DNA of 64,000 nucleotides from Roseomonas sp. HF4 (GCF_005222755.1 NZ_STGD01000013.1:62001-126000), one strand, 5' to 3'; positions 38,486 to 49,576 are shown, counted from the stretch's first letter. Notes: generated by a model from the sequence alone, not told the origin. Numbers and translations: made by a program.

Positions 38486-39508
38486 ATGCCAGAGCCCCGT
38501 AAGTCGCGCCTGATTCCGGAAGTCGACTACGCCCGCGACGGCAAGCAGACCGGCTTCCTCCGCCTGTTCCACTCGACGCATGACTCCGCCTACGGCTTCC
38601 TGCCCATCCCGATCGCGGTGGTGAAGAACGGGGAGGGGCCGACCGCCTTCTTCTCCTCCGGCAATCATGGCGACGAATACGAGGGCCAGGTCGCGCTCAC
38701 GAACCTGATCAAGTGGCTCGACCCGTCCATGATCCGCGGACGCGTCATCATCCTGCCGATGGCGAACTATCCCGCCGCGCTGGCCGGGCGGCGGGTCTCG
38801 CCGATCGACGACCTCAACATGAACCGCATCTTTCCCGGCGACCCGGACGGCACCGTCACGCGCCAGATCGCCCACTACATCGACAGCGAGCTGATCCCGC
38901 TCGCCGACCTCGTGATCGACCTGCATTCGGGCGGGTCATCGCTGAACTATATCCCGACGGCGCTGGCGAAGCAGTCGGCCGATCCGGCGCTCTATGCGAA
39001 GCAACTGGCGGCGCTGCGTGCCTTCGGCGCCCCCTATACCTACATCCAGGGGGGCGCGCAGGGGCAGGGCGGCGACCAGACGCTCGGCGCCGGTGCCGAG
39101 CGGCGCGGACGGATCGCTCTCGGCACCGAGCTCGGCGGCGCAGGGGCGGTGAATGCGTCGGGCCTGGCGATCGCGGAGCGCGGGCTGCGCAACCTTCTCG
39201 TCCATCTCGGCATCCTGGGGCAGGAACACTGGGTGGAGCCACCGGTGGCCACCCGCTTCCTCGATGTTCGCGGGCCCGAGATGTACGTCTATGCGCCGGA
39301 GAACGGCGTGTTCGAGCCGCTGGTGGACCTCGGCGACACGGTCGAGCCGGGCACGCCGGCCGCGCGCATCCACATGCCCGAAAGCCCTTGGCTGCCGCCG
39401 GTCGAGATCGCCTTCCGTGCCGGCGGAATCGTCATGTGCAAGCGCATCCCCGCGCGCACGAAGCGCGGCGACTGCCTGTTCCATCTCGCGCAGGACCTTG
39501 CAGTCTGA
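38486..39508 (+). CDS. Succinylglutamate desuccinylase/aspartoacylase-family deacylase
   Basis: A 340-aa zinc carboxypeptidase-fold (M14-like, AstE/AspA) enzyme. Zinc ligands are His61 and Glu64 in SGNHGDEYEG and His147 in VIDLHSGG; the probable catalytic Glu215 is in TELGGAG. NMNRIFPGDPDG is the arginine/substrate loop. The C-terminal lipoyl-like beta domain is usual. The relatives include DoeB (N-acetyl-diaminobutyrate deacetylase of ectoine breakdown) and aspartoacylases. Being last in the importer operon, it probably removes an acyl group from the imported N-acyl amino acid. Confidence 0.88.
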   Translation: MPEPRKSRLIPEVDYARDGKQTGFLRLFHSTHDSAYGFLPIPIAVVKNGEGPTAFFSSGNHGDEYEGQVALTNLIKWLDPSMIRGRVIILPMANYPAALAGRRVSPIDDLNMNRIFPGDPDGTVTRQIAHYIDSELIPLADLVIDLHSGGSSLNYIPTALAKQSADPALYAKQLAALRAFGAPYTYIQGGAQGQGGDQTLGAGAERRGRIALGTELGGAGAVNASGLAIAERGLRNLLVHLGILGQEHWVEPPVATRFLDVRGPEMYVYAPENGVFEPLVDLGDTVEPGTPAARIHMPESPWLPPVEIAFRAGGIVMCKRIPARTKRGDCLFHLAQDLAV

Positions 39509-39520
39509 GGATGCCGGCCG

Positions 39521-40546
39521 TCAGTCGGCGATGATCGGCGCCGCCACGAGCGTGACGACGCGGTTCCGACCCTGCTGCTTGGCGCGGTAGAGCGCCGCAT
39601 CGGCGCGCTCGATCCAGGCACCGATCGGCTCGCCGGGTTCGTAGCGCGCGGCGCCGATCGAGACGGTGACGCTTCCGATCGGCTCGGCATTGGCGCGCAG
39701 GCTCAAACGCCGTGCGGCGAGTGCCGTGCGGACCGTCTCGCCACGAATCCGCGCGTGGTGGAGCGAGGTGGCGGGCAACAGCATCGCGAATTCCTCGCCG
39801 CCGTAGCGCGCGGCGCGCGCCTGCTCCGGCGCATGCTGCGCGATGGTCGCCGCGACAAGGCGGATCACGGCATCGCCCACGATATGGCCCCACACGTCGT
39901 TCACGCGCTTGAAGTGGTCGATGTCGATCATGAGCAGGCAGAGGTCGCGGCCGCTGTTCATCGCCTGCCCGGCGTGCTCGAGGATCATGGCGTCGAAGGC
40001 GCGGCGGTTGGGCAGGGCGGTCAGCGGATCGGTCATCGACACCTGCTGCGCGGCGGCGAGCTGTTTCTCGAGCGCCACGATCCGATCGCCCGAGGCGTTC
40101 AGCTCGAGGCCGAGCCGCGCGGACTTCGCCGACAGCGTCGCCGTCTCGGACGCGAGCCGCGTGATGAGGCTGGTGAGGCCCACGGTGCCCTCGTCCATAG
40201 TCTCGGCCACCTCGCTCAGCGTCTCGCCATAGCGCTGGGCGTCCGCACCGGCTTCGAGGATGCGACCGGCGGCCTCGCGCAGCGTGGCGCGGGCCTCCCG
40301 CGCCGCCTCGCGCTCGGGAGCGATGGTGAAGAAGAGGTCGTGCAACTCCGCCATCATGATGCTGTTGATGCTGCGCCGGTTCGACAGCGCGACCGAAAGC
40401 GCCCGCGTGAGCCCGAGGTTGCGGCCCGCGTGGAACTCGTACCAGATCGTGTAGTTGAGCGGCGTCGGTGGCAGGCCGAAGCGGCGCATGGACCCCGCCG
40501 CCGCTTCGCCATGGGCCGTCGCTGCGGCCAAGTCGTCATGCTGCAT
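39521..40546 (-). CDS. Diguanylate cyclase (GGDEF) without I-site
   Basis: A 341-aa cytoplasmic protein. The N-terminal helical region (about 1-160, with PPTPLNYTIWYEFHAGRN) resembles sensory/dimerising parts of alphaproteobacterial GGDEF proteins, and the coiled-coil LGLELNASGDRIVALEKQLA precedes the cyclase. DPLTALPNRRAF and the GGEEF motif (about 249-253) mark an active site. No RxxD inhibitory site is found five residues upstream, so product inhibition is probably lacking. The start at 40546 has a GGGAGG site 6 nt away; an upstream extension was rejected. It makes c-di-GMP, linking to motility/biofilm control. Confidence 0.9.
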   Translation of the reverse strand: MQHDDLAAATAHGEAAAGSMRRFGLPPTPLNYTIWYEFHAGRNLGLTRALSVALSNRRSINSIMMAELHDLFFTIAPEREAAREARATLREAAGRILEAGADAQRYGETLSEVAETMDEGTVGLTSLITRLASETATLSAKSARLGLELNASGDRIVALEKQLAAAQQVSMTDPLTALPNRRAFDAMILEHAGQAMNSGRDLCLLMIDIDHFKRVNDVWGHIVGDAVIRLVAATIAQHAPEQARAARYGGEEFAMLLPATSLHHARIRGETVRTALAARRLSLRANAEPIGSVTVSIGAARYEPGEPIGAWIERADAALYRAKQQGRNRVVTLVAAPIIAD

Positions 40547-40790
40547 CCCTGCCTCCCACCGGTCCGGCCGCGCGAATTTGACTGAAAGGGCATGAATCGA
40601 AAGTTGATCGTTGGATGTGCGGTTCGATGCCGCGGCCAGCCAGGGGGCGAACTTTCGTTGCGTGCGGGGATCGGCCCGCGCGGCCGACCGAGGGGGTCTT
40701 CCGCTGACCGGGCATGGACGTGCAGGATCACGCGGGAACCCGTGGGGCGGCCGCCCGCGTGGCGACTTCCGCCGGGAAGGATCTGGTCCG

Positions 40791-41252
40791 ATGTCGAGGA
40801 TGCGCGCGAAGAAATCCAATTGCCGCCCGGGTCGAGGCGCGTCCGTGACGGCCATCGGCGGGGCGGCGGCGATCGGCAAGGCCGTGTCGGCGCTTCTGGT
40901 CGCATCCTGTCTGCTGCCGCCCTTGCCGGCGCGCGCGCAGGACGCGCCGAGGGCGCGGGAATTCGTGCTGCGCGGCGTCGGCGCAGGAATGACCTGCGCG
41001 GCTTGGACCGAGCATGCGTCCGCGCGCGAAAGCCTGTTCTCCCTGCGGCAGCGGACGCAGGCGCTGGAAGCGGTCGCCTGGGCCATAGGCTACCTTAGCG
41101 GTGCAGCGCGCCACGGCGACGCGCTCGACCCGCTGAGGCATGGCGACGTGGATCAGACGACCGCGTGGCTCGACGATCATTGCGCACGGCATCCGCAATC
41201 CATGCTGAATGCTGCCCTCGACGCCTTCATCGCGGCGCACCCCGCGCCCTGA
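40791..41252 (+). CDS. Small secreted protein of unknown function, HdeA/Rap1a-like layout
   Basis: A 153-aa protein with a long signal peptide (hydrophobic AVSALLVASCLLPPLPARAQ, cut after the AQ). The mature part has two Cys about 50-60 residues apart (MTCAAWTEHA and DDHCARHPQS), plus VAWAIGYLSG and a helical end, as in small periplasmic HdeA- or Rap1a-like proteins whose two Cys form a disulfide. It has no known reaction. The ATG follows GGGAAGGA by about 10 nt. It is divergent from the GGDEF gene across 244 bp. Confidence 0.6.
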   Translation: MSRMRAKKSNCRPGRGASVTAIGGAAAIGKAVSALLVASCLLPPLPARAQDAPRAREFVLRGVGAGMTCAAWTEHASARESLFSLRQRTQALEAVAWAIGYLSGAARHGDALDPLRHGDVDQTTAWLDDHCARHPQSMLNAALDAFIAAHPAP

Positions 41253-41496
41253 GCGCTGGCGGCCGTCAGCCGGCGGAGCGCGCGGCGGATCGGCCTGCGG
41301 CGCGCAGGGCCGGGTCTCGGTCTTCGGCGGCGCCGGAAGATGGAACCGGGCCTGGAGGGGGGCTTCCTGCACTGTCTGGTGCTCCTGATGCGCGCGAGAT
41401 CGTCCGGATGCCTCGCGTGCGCCCGGCACACGAGGCTCGTCATCGGCCCGCTCCGCTGGCGGCGCTGCCGCAGGCCTGCGGCGGGGTTTCACCTGC

Positions 41497-41890
41497 GATC
41501 ACCCGGATGACAGGCCCCACGCCCTTCCGCTGGTGCCCGAGATCGCGCGTGTGTTCGAGGAGACCTTCCGCGCCTACTGCGTGTGCAAGGCTTGGCGGCA
41601 GTTCAAGGCATCGCGCCCGGACGCCCTGTGGGTTTCCGGCTTCACCCATGTCGCGACCTGGCCGGGCTTCGCCTACGTCGCCTTCATCATCGACCCCTAG
41701 GCGCGGCGGATTGTCGGCTGGCACGTGTCGCGGGCCGCACACACAGGCTTCGTGCTGGATGCGCTGGAACAGGCCCTGCACGAACGCCGCCCGATGCATC
41801 GCGGCGGCCTCGCGACCCTACCCAGTACGTTTCCATCCACTCCGCCGGGTGTCTGGCCAAGGCCGGCATCGAGCCCTCCGTCCGCAGCGC
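41497..41890 (+). pseudogene. IS3-family transposase (orfB) fragment
   Basis: Remnant of the IS3 DDE transposase. The N-terminal piece ETFRAYCVCKAWRQF (IS3 reads ENFRVYGARKVWRQ) runs, after an internal deletion, straight into FTHVATWPGFAYVAFIIDP. An in-frame TAG at 41698 follows, then ARRIVGWHVSRAAHTGFVLD and ALEQALHERRP continue in the same frame, and after a frameshift QYVSIHSAGCLAKAGIEPSV. The end is cut in mid-gene and joins an atpR fragment on the other strand. No IS terminal repeats remain, so it cannot move. Confidence 0.85.
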
Positions 41891-42028
41891 CCCCGCCAGC
41901 AGAGTGGTGACTGGGTGGTCAGAGCGCGCCAAGCGCCGCACCGACGCCCACAGCGCCGCCATGCAGCCTGCCCCCCGAAGCAGGCCCAGCACGACGGCGA
42001 GGCCGAACCCATGCACGGTCATGTCCAT
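41890..42028 (-). pseudogene. atpR: N-ATPase AtpR fragment, 3' part replaced
   Basis: An open stretch starting MDMTVHGFGLAVVLGLLRGA with LWASVRRLARSDHP and LLAGALRT matches the N-terminal half of AtpR, the small membrane subunit unique to N-ATPases (two TM helices, W..VRRL motif). It stops matching where the IS3 fragment begins on the opposite strand. The gene order atpD-atpC-atpQ-atpR is that of N-ATPase operons, which supports the call. Downstream atpB, E, F, A and G are missing. Confidence 0.65.
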
Positions 42029-42068
42029 CGCAGGGTCGTTCCCTCCTCCCGGCGCCTCGTCCGCGGCC

Positions 42069-42377
42069 TCATGCGTCGCGAGCCTCCCGCGTCGTCCAGT
42101 ACCAGGCATTGATGCATCCCAAGACGAGCCCGGCGAAAGGCATCACCAGCTTCCAACTGGCCCGTCCTTCCACCCAGGCGTCCATCCTCCGCCCGATGAC
42201 GACGCCGAGGATGACCGGCACCGCGATGGACCAGCCGATGAGCCCGAACACGCCGAGGCCGAGCCAGGCGACATGGCGGCGTCCGCTGCGGGCCTTGAGC
42301 TTGCGCGTCGCCTTGCGGCCGACCTGCTCCGACAGCCGGTCGTCCCATCCAGGGCCTGGCGGTGTCTCCCGGGTCAT
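42069..42377 (-). CDS. atpQ: N-ATPase AtpQ (AtpI-like) membrane subunit
   Basis: A 102-aa intact reading frame. Basic N-terminal GWDDRLSEQVGRKATRKLKA leads to two TM segments (WLGLGVFGLIGWSIAVPVIL and KLVMPFAGLVLGCINAWYW), with the small-residue GVVIGRRMD between them, as in AtpI/AtpQ proteins thought to help Mg or c-ring assembly. The ATG at 42377 overlaps the atpC stop (ATGA). Although intact, it lies among broken partners, so no working ATPase can be made from this locus. Confidence 0.75.
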   Translation of the reverse strand: MTRETPPGPGWDDRLSEQVGRKATRKLKARSGRRHVAWLGLGVFGLIGWSIAVPVILGVVIGRRMDAWVEGRASWKLVMPFAGLVLGCINAWYWTTREARDA

Positions 42378-42736
42378 GGGCCGGTTTCGCGCAAACCCAG
42401 CATGCGGCAGGCGATTCCGGCCTCGAGGCGCGCGAGGGAGGTTCGCGCCGCGCGCTCGTGCTTGCCGAGGTCGATGAAGGTGCTGCGCACGCGGCCACGC
42501 AACTCCTCCAGGTGGTCGCCTGCGACCGCGTCGTGGGTGGACACCAGGACCTCGTGGCGCAGCTTCACCAGGATGCCTTCGTCCACGCCGAGGTATCGCT
42601 CCGATCCCTGCATGGCCTCGTGGATCAGGATGCCCGGCACGAGCGCGGTGACGAAATCGACATGGCGCGGCAGCAGGCCGAAGGCGCCGGATCTCCGCAT
42701 CCACGAGGATCCCGGTCGGCAGCATGACCTTGAGTC

Positions 42737-42740
<4 letters not shown>
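42374..42740 (-). pseudogene. atpC: N-ATPase epsilon subunit (AtpC), internally deleted/frameshifted
   Basis: The start MRLKVMLPTGILVDAEI is in one frame, and the rest (GAFGLLPRHVDFVTALVPGI, EGILVKLRHEVLVSTHDAV, LARLEAGIACRMLGL) in another. Intact epsilon proteins have about a dozen residues between these blocks (V..V.AEA..GSFGLLPRH), so a short deletion with loss of frame near 42690 is the simplest explanation. The start overlaps the atpD stop and the end overlaps the atpQ start. Confidence 0.85.
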
Positions 42741-45505
<2,765 letters not shown>

Positions 45506-45925
45506 TCAGCGTCGGGTGCGGCGGCCTGCCTTGCGCTTGACCGGTGCCTTGGAGCGCTTTGCCCTCGGAGTGACGAGAATGGGCTCGGCTGCGGGGATGC
45601 CGCCCGTCCCGACATACCGCTGGAGCGTCGCGCCGGCCGCGAGGTGCGGATAGGACTTCGGGCCTTTCGGCCATGTCCTCGCGAAGGCGGCGACTTCCGC
45701 GTGATCGTGCCGGCGGATCGTCTGAACGAGCAGGAAGGTCGCCTGGGCCGGCCGCAATCGCTGTTCGCACAGCAGGTGAATGTGCCATTGGCGGGCACGC
45801 AAGGGGCACCAGTCCACCAGGGATTCCTGCAGAGCCCGGCGCACCTCGCCCGGCAGTTCCTCATACGCCCGATAGGCATCGCCCTTCAGCTTGCTGTAGG
45901 GCCTGGTCGCCGTGCTGTTGTCCAT
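45506..45925 (-). CDS. Hypothetical protein, basic C-terminus (DUF6525-like?)
   Basis: A 139-aa open frame, ATG start with only a weak GAAG ribosome site. YRAYEELPGEVRRALQESLV and DWCPLRARQWHIHLLCEQR have the LPxxxRxxL...WxPxxAR pattern seen in small alphaproteobacterial DUF6525-type proteins, and HDHAEVAAFARTWP is plausible helix. The last 20 residues are strongly basic (KRSKAPVKRKAGRRTRR), which suggests nucleic-acid contact. The family link is weak and made from memory. It is the only likely intact gene between 42.4 and 46.4 kb. Confidence 0.5.
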   Translation of the reverse strand: MDNSTATRPYSKLKGDAYRAYEELPGEVRRALQESLVDWCPLRARQWHIHLLCEQRLRPAQATFLLVQTIRRHDHAEVAAFARTWPKGPKSYPHLAAGATLQRYVGTGGIPAAEPILVTPRAKRSKAPVKRKAGRRTRR

Positions 45926-46482
45926 TGCCGGCTTCTACCGAAGCGAAGACTTCGGCGAAACCGTCGTACCAATCGCCCGGTGCCCGGCACGCATGTCGCC
46001 CCGCTGGTGACGGCGCGGTTTCGACCTCGGGGCTGTTCGTTGACAATGTCATTGCCTCTCGGCGCGGGGAAGGAAGGCAAACGGGACCCAGGCCGCCCAG
46101 CAGAAAGCGCCCCGGCCAGTCGGCAGCCCCGTCGCAACGAAGCCAGGCGAAGGACGCAACCCGCACGGGCCGGTCGACATCCAGGCCGGCATCGACCTGA
46201 CGATCGAGGCGGAGCAGATCTTGACCGTCGCCGGCGCAAACGGCGCGGGTATGTGGACGCTCGCCACGTGGTGTGCCGCGCGCGGCGTCATCGCGCCGAC
46301 GATGGAGCAGCGGACACGGCGGGCGCAGGCGATCGCTTCGCGAAGCCGGCGTCCCCGGCGGGGCTGCAGACAGATGACCGTGCGGCGGCGCTCAATCGGG
46401 AACCGGCTGTTGGTGCGCATTGACGCCGGGGGGTGGCGCGGTTTCACTCGTGGCGCCACGACACGAGAGAGAGCTGGGCCCC
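45926..46482. other. 0.56-kb non-coding or decayed stretch
   Basis: Apart from the short ABC-ATPase-like fragment at 46173-46300, no domain or coupled reading frame is visible. It lies between the hypothetical gene and the start of the NMT1-type binding protein, so the promoter of the latter should lie in its right part; no clear -35/-10 pair was found. Confidence 0.4.
46173..46300 (+). pseudogene. Fragment resembling the N-terminus of a LivF-type ABC ATPase
   Basis: One frame reads VDIQAGIDLTIEAEQILTVA followed by GANGAGMWTL. This matches the block AGIDLTVEAGEILTVVGANG plus AGKSTL of branched-chain amino acid-type ATPases, with Walker Lys-Ser changed to Met-Trp. Similarity fades after about 40 residues. 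It is too short to be a working gene and its resemblance rests on one block. Confidence 0.35.
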
Positions 46483-47502
46483 ATGACCGGATCGACCGCC
46501 AGCCGCCGCGCCACCCTGTCGCTCGGCGGCGCCGGCCTCGTCGCCATCACCACGCGTGACGCCCGCGCGCAGGCCACCCGCGCCATGACCTTCGTCACGC
46601 CCTTCTCCTACATCCTGGCCTTCGTGGACGTGCTGCACGCGAAGGGCGGCGGCTACTTCGAACGCGAAGGCCTCGACGTGACGATCGAGCAGGGTCGCGG
46701 CTCGGCCATGGCGGTGCAGCAGATCGTCGGCGGTGGCGCGCTGCTCTCCCGCACCGGCGTTGGTGATCATATCCGCGCCTCCTCGCGTCCCGGCGGCAAC
46801 GAGCTCGTGGCCGTCGGCACGATCAGCCAGGGTTCGCCCTTCTACGTCGTCAGCCCGGCCGGCAAGCCGATCCGCACGCCGGAGGAGATGGCGGGCAAGA
46901 CGATCGGCGTGCTCTCCGTGGGGGGCGCGACGGAGATCGTGCTCGACGTCATGCTCCAGGCGCGCGGCGTGGATCGCGGGCGCGTCGCGCGACAGGTGGC
47001 ACCGAACTCCCCGGCTGGGCTGCAACTGGTCGAGCAGGGGCGGATGGACGCCTATATCGTCTCGGCCGGCGTGCCCGTCGCCCTGCGGGCCGCGAACACG
47101 CCGCACATCGCCTGGAACACCGACACCGTCGCGCCGATCCCGGGTCAATGCTACATCGCGCGACGATCGACGCTCGAACAGAACTCCGACATGGTTGTGC
47201 GCTTCCTGCGCGCGGTGAAGCGCTCGCTCGACGACATGCTGGCGGATGGCGATCTGTCCCGGACGCTGGCCAACCTGCGCGGCTTCGAGATCGCTGAGAT
47301 GCGCAACGCCACACTCGCGCCGCTGATCCTGCGCAACGAGATGCAGTTCTGGCTGACCGCGGGGCGCGAGAACATCCTTCGCAACGTGCCGGAGCGCTGG
47401 CAGCGCGGCTATGAGTTGATGGCGGCCGCCGGATTTGCCCCTGCCGATGGGCGCGCGGACGCGCTCTACACCAACGACCTCGTTGCCCGTGCGCTCGGCT
47501 GA
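46483..47502 (+). CDS. NMT1/TauA-type ABC substrate-binding protein
   Basis: A 339-aa periplasmic protein with a Tat-like signal (SRRATLSLGGAGLVAITTRD, cut after ARA). The fold is that of NMT1/THI5/SsuA proteins: FVTPFSYILAFVDVLHAKG, GGYFEREGLDVTIEQGRGSA, IRTPEEMAGKTIGVLSVGGA. Ligands in the family are sulfonates, nitrate, thiamin precursors or aromatic acids. The ATG at 46483 follows a GAGAGAGAG tract. Its stop overlaps the hydrolase start. The matching permease and ATPase are on the opposite strand at 51.6-53.2 kb. Confidence 0.88.
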   Translation: MTGSTASRRATLSLGGAGLVAITTRDARAQATRAMTFVTPFSYILAFVDVLHAKGGGYFEREGLDVTIEQGRGSAMAVQQIVGGGALLSRTGVGDHIRASSRPGGNELVAVGTISQGSPFYVVSPAGKPIRTPEEMAGKTIGVLSVGGATEIVLDVMLQARGVDRGRVARQVAPNSPAGLQLVEQGRMDAYIVSAGVPVALRAANTPHIAWNTDTVAPIPGQCYIARRSTLEQNSDMVVRFLRAVKRSLDDMLADGDLSRTLANLRGFEIAEMRNATLAPLILRNEMQFWLTAGRENILRNVPERWQRGYELMAAAGFAPADGRADALYTNDLVARALG

Positions 47503-48131
47503 TGCGCTTCCGGCGTGGGGAGGCTGCGCTGCTGCTCGTGGACCTGCAGCGAGGCTTCCTGCATCCGGAGGGATTCGTCGCCGCGCAGGGCCGCGACGTT
47601 TCGGCCTGCACTGAGGCGGCGCGGCATTGCTACGCGCTGGCGCACGCTGCCCGCGCAGTCGGCATGCCCGTGATCTGGACGCGCCACGTGCTGCGGGCGG
47701 ACCATGCGGATGGAGGGCTGCTCACGACGGAACTGCGGCCCCGCCTCGGCGAGATACGCGCGCTCGCAAAGGGCAGCGCTGACGTGGAGATCCCCGCGGA
47801 GGCGGGCGTCGAGCCGGCCGACTTCGTGCTGGACAAGCCGCGCTATTCGGCCTTTTTCGGCACGGTCCTCGACATTGCGCTCGCCGCGCGCGGCATCCGT
47901 GCCCTTATGGTGGGCGGCGTCACGACCTCCATGTGCGTCGAGAGCAGCGTGCGCGATGCCGCGCAGCGCGACATCCGCACCTTCGTCGTGCGCGAGGCGG
48001 TGGCCGACTTCGACGCGGAGCGGCATGAGGCATCGCTGCGCGCGATGGCGTTCGGCTTCGCCCGCGTCATCGGCGCTAACCACGCAACCGACGCCATGGC
48101 ATCGGGCGAGGCGCTGTTTCCGCTCGCCTAG
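47502..48131 (+). CDS. Isochorismatase-like cysteine hydrolase
   Basis: A 209-aa hydrolase with the Asp-Lys-Cys triad: Asp14 in LLLVDLQRGF, Lys112 in LDKPRYSAFFGT and Cys145 in GGVTTSMCVESS, with the cis-peptide GG-V just before. Relatives hydrolyse amides or enol ethers (N-carbamoylsarcosine, nicotinamide, biuret, oxamate-type amides). In an island with HyuAB, a carbamoyl or amide substrate is plausible. ATG overlaps the binding-protein stop by one base. Its TAG stop shares CTAG with the convergent ligase. Confidence 0.9.
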   Translation: MRFRRGEAALLLVDLQRGFLHPEGFVAAQGRDVSACTEAARHCYALAHAARAVGMPVIWTRHVLRADHADGGLLTTELRPRLGEIRALAKGSADVEIPAEAGVEPADFVLDKPRYSAFFGTVLDIALAARGIRALMVGGVTTSMCVESSVRDAAQRDIRTFVVREAVADFDAERHEASLRAMAFGFARVIGANHATDAMASGEALFPLA

Positions 48132-49576
48132 AGCCTCGGCAGCCGCATGGCGAGGTCGCGCTTCAGCACCTTGCCGGCGCTGTTGCGGGGCAGGTCGTCC
48201 ACGACGAAGACCGCGCGCGGCCATTTCGGTCGCGGCAGGCGTGACCGCGCGAAGGCCAGCAGCGCCGCCTGATCGGCAGGCCCCACCAGGCGGACGAAGA
48301 CCGCGATCTCCTCCCCGAATTCAGGCGACGACCAGCCGACCGCGGCACTTTCCGCGACATCCGGATGCGCGTTCAGCGCAGCCTCGATGTCGGCGGGGTG
48401 GATGTTGATGCCGCCGCGGATGATCATGTCCTTGTGCCGACCGCGCAGCGTCACGAAGCCCTCGGCGTTGAGCGAGGCGAGGTCGCCGGGATAGAACCAG
48501 CCGTCCCGGAATGCCTCGGCCGAGGCCTCCGGGTCCCGATGGTAGGAGGTCGCGCAGGCCGGCCCGCGATAGCGCAGGAGGCCGGTCTCGCCCGGCGGTA
48601 GCGGCTGGTCCGCGGCATCCACCACCTCGACCTCGACGGCGAAGACGGGGCGCCCCACGGTCTCGGCATGTGTCGCGATGTCATCGGGGGTCAGGAGCGA
48701 GACGCCGCCGCCTTCGGTCGAGGCGTAGTACTCGAAGAAGCGCGGGCACATGCGATCCCGGATGATGCGGCGCTCCTCCGCCGAGAGCGGCGCCCCGGAG
48801 GAGAACAGCAGGTTCAGGCCCCGCAGTGGCACGAGCGCATCGTCGTCGAGTGCCAACAGCCGACGGAACTGCGTCGGCACAAGGAAAAGGCTGGTGGCGC
48901 GCTCGGCCGCGACGCATGCGACCAGTTCCTCCGGCGTGCAGGGCGGTGGCTTCAGGATGAGCGTCCCGCCGGAGAAGAGCACCGACATGGCGAAGGTCCG
49001 CCCACCGCCGAAATAGAGCGGCGTTGCGCAGACGAACCTGTCGCGCCCGTTGAGGCCGAGGTTGATCCAATGCGTCCGGAACCGTGCCAGGAAATGCCGG
49101 TGCGCGATGAGCGGCCCCTTCGGCCGCCCCGTCGTGCCGGATGAGAGCGAGAGCACGAATGGCGCCTCGGCGTCGCTGGCGAAGCGTGCTGCCGCCGCAT
49201 CAACCGCGGAAGCCTCCCGAGGCGCGGAGCAGCGCAGGCCCGGCAACGGCGGCATGTCCGCCTCCAGCAGCACGAGCGAAGCACCGAAGTGATGCGCGAT
49301 GTTGCGCTGCTCCTCCACCGTCCAGCGCGCATCCATGGGCAGGATCGCGCGGCCCGACCGCGCCACGGCGTACAGCGCGACGACATGTTCCGCCGTGTCG
49401 CGCAGGCAGATCCCCACGGGATCTTCGGCGGGAAGGCCCAGCTCCTGCAGCCAGGCCGCCATGCGGCGGACGCGGCCCGCGAATTCCGCATGCGTCATTC
49501 GAAGCGTGCCGTCTATCAGCGCCGGATGCGTCGGTCGCGCACGCGCGTGGATGTCGAGTGCATCGGCCAGGTTCAT
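48128..49576 (-). CDS. AMP-forming acyl-CoA ligase
   Basis: A 482-aa ANL-family ligase, on the short side. P-loop [17 protein letters not shown], adenylate motif YYASTEGGGVS, hinge FYPGDLA...GRHKDMIIRGG, and C-terminal Lys in LPRNSAGKVLKRDLAM. It activates a carboxylic acid to its CoA ester, presumably the product of the amidohydrolase or HyuAB steps. It is the last gene of the minus-strand operon and starts in an ATGA overlap with the amidohydrolase-like gene. Confidence 0.9.
   Translation of the reverse strand: MNLADALDIHARARPTHPALIDGTLRMTHAEFAGRVRRMAAWLQELGLPAEDPVGICLRDTAEHVVALYAVARSGRAILPMDARWTVEEQRNIAHHFGASLVLLEADMPPLPGLRCSAPREASAVDAAAARFASDAEAPFVLSLSSGTTGRPKGPLIAHRHFLARFRTHWINLGLNGRDRFVCATPLYFGGGRTFAMSVLFSGGTLILKPPPCTPEELVACVAAERATSLFLVPTQFRRLLALDDDALVPLRGLNLLFSSGAPLSAEERRIIRDRMCPRFFEYYASTEGGGVSLLTPDDIATHAETVGRPVFAVEVEVVDAADQPLPPGETGLLRYRGPACATSYHRDPEASAEAFRDGWFYPGDLASLNAEGFVTLRGRHKDMIIRGGINIHPADIEAALNAHPDVAESAAVGWSSPEFGEEIAVFVRLVGPADQAALLAFARSRLPRPKWPRAVFVVDDLPRNSAGKVLKRDLAMRLPRL

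Noticed and set aside
40547-41086. N-terminal extension of the GGDEF protein to 521 residues
   Set aside because: The added sequence has no domain and overlaps the divergent secreted-protein gene; the internal ATG has an excellent GGGAGG site.
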